64,000 nt of DNA from Pedobacter miscanthi (GTDB lineage: Bacteria > Bacteroidota > Bacteroidia > Sphingobacteriales > Sphingobacteriaceae): the NCBI RefSeq assembly GCF_003315595.1, contig NZ_QNQU01000002.1, positions 335,794 through 399,793 of the forward strand, given 5' to 3'. Below, piece by piece: positions 63,701 to 64,000 of the stretch. Numbering within the stretch: the stretch's first letter is position 1; each line of letters opens with the position of its first letter. The notes under the pieces were generated by a model. That model made no database searches. It was not told the DNA's origin and worked only from the letters and a program-made list of their open reading frames with translations. Both the position numbers and the translations under genes were made by a program.

Positions 63701-64000
63701 TTGAAATCAAAATTACTAATATTTTTAGTTTTTAAACCAGATTAAATTTACCTATTTTTAAACAAAATACTAACATTTTTAGTTTTTATTGTGTGATGCA
63801 GGGAGCAGAGGGCATGGAGTATGAGGTAATATCAGTTACGATTCACTACTATTGACAGACTTTATAAAAAAAGTCATCACCTTGTTCCGATAACTATCGA
63901 AAGGAAAGCAGTGGAATGGGGAGATCTATCCCGAGATAGATTTCTCAGCTACGTTCGAAATGACGATATCCTGGGAGTAACGTAGTGGTTCGTGGCGACA
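63701..64000. other. Upstream region of dinB with dispersed repeat
   Basis: Besides the operator-like repeats it holds, at about 63885-63965, a segment with GGAAAGCAGTGGAATGGGG and CGAAATGACGATATCC, another copy of the repeat family seen near 56.1 and 58.5 kb. No gene before the window ends. Confidence 0.5.
63715..63788 (-). promoter_or_regulatory. Two 20-bp operator-like repeats before dinB
   Basis: ACTAATATTTTTAGTTTTTA at 63715-63734 and ACTAACATTTTTAGTTTTTA at 63769-63788: 19 of 20 bases match, and the copies are 54 bases apart. Each contains CTAA-N5-TTAG, an imperfect palindrome. Spacing near five helical turns suggests a cooperative regulator, for instance a LexA-like or S24-type repressor of the damage response. 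Confidence 0.5.

Overview
The window looks like a chromosomal segment of a Bacteroidota bacterium, most likely Sphingobacteriaceae and Pedobacter-like. This is judged from protein families only: a TTG-started 7TM-HD phosphohydrolase, an AAA-rich set of accessory genes, three tandem POT transporters, a Bacteroidota-type tyrosine integrase and MobA/B/C set, a DUF6934 pair, and promoters of the TTTG-N19-TAnnTTTG type. It divides at a cluster of tRNA genes near 44 kb.

Left part (1-43.9 kb) is accessory and by eye richer in G+C. In order: the 3' end of a metallopeptidase-like gene; a reverse-strand tripartite RND efflux operon with a DUF420 membrane protein, divergent from a GlxA/AraC-type regulator; DUF4202 and rhodanese genes; a Crp-type regulator overlapping an NAD-dependent reductase. 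From about 12.5 to 30.4 kb lies a defence-island-like stretch: a broken SMI1/KNR4-type gene, a KAP P-loop NTPase followed by a frameshifted PD-(D/E)XK nuclease, an AbiEi/AbiEii pair with a palindromic operator and a third tiny gene, a deaminase remnant cut by an IS21-like pair of ends, an HNH nuclease overlapping an 878-residue ATPase with an McrB-like N-terminal region (the best candidate for an undescribed system), a DUF6934 pair, a membrane-anchored unknown protein, and an Mrr-nuclease/STAND NTPase. Then come a Crp-type and an Lrp-type regulator, a kelch-like lipoprotein, a frameshifted L-threonine dehydrogenase, small membrane proteins and an extra RpoD-like sigma factor. The stretch ends with a mobilisation module (mobC broken by an amber codon and a frameshift, relaxase mobB, mobA, a probable oriT with nested inverted repeats), an excisionase-like HTH protein and a tyrosine integrase lying next to tRNA-Pro.

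The tRNA-Pro(TGG) gene is present three times in identical 132-bp units, followed by tRNA-Ser(GCT). The integrase beside the tRNA 3' end suggests an integrative mobilisable element inserted there; its far end was not found and may be outside the window.

Right part (44.5-64 kb) is core-like: a PgpH-type c-di-AMP phosphodiesterase, an SPFH operon, thiolase, three POT peptide transporters, a polyprenol-phosphate glycosyltransferase, a DUF1905/YdeI protein, and a 2H phosphoesterase-dnaE-dinB cluster whose promoter region carries two copies of a 20-bp repeat that look like operators. Intergenic spaces here hold dispersed palindromes.

At least five genes left of the tRNAs are disrupted by frameshift or stop and none to the right, which suggests that the accessory region is decaying rather than that the sequence is uniformly poor.
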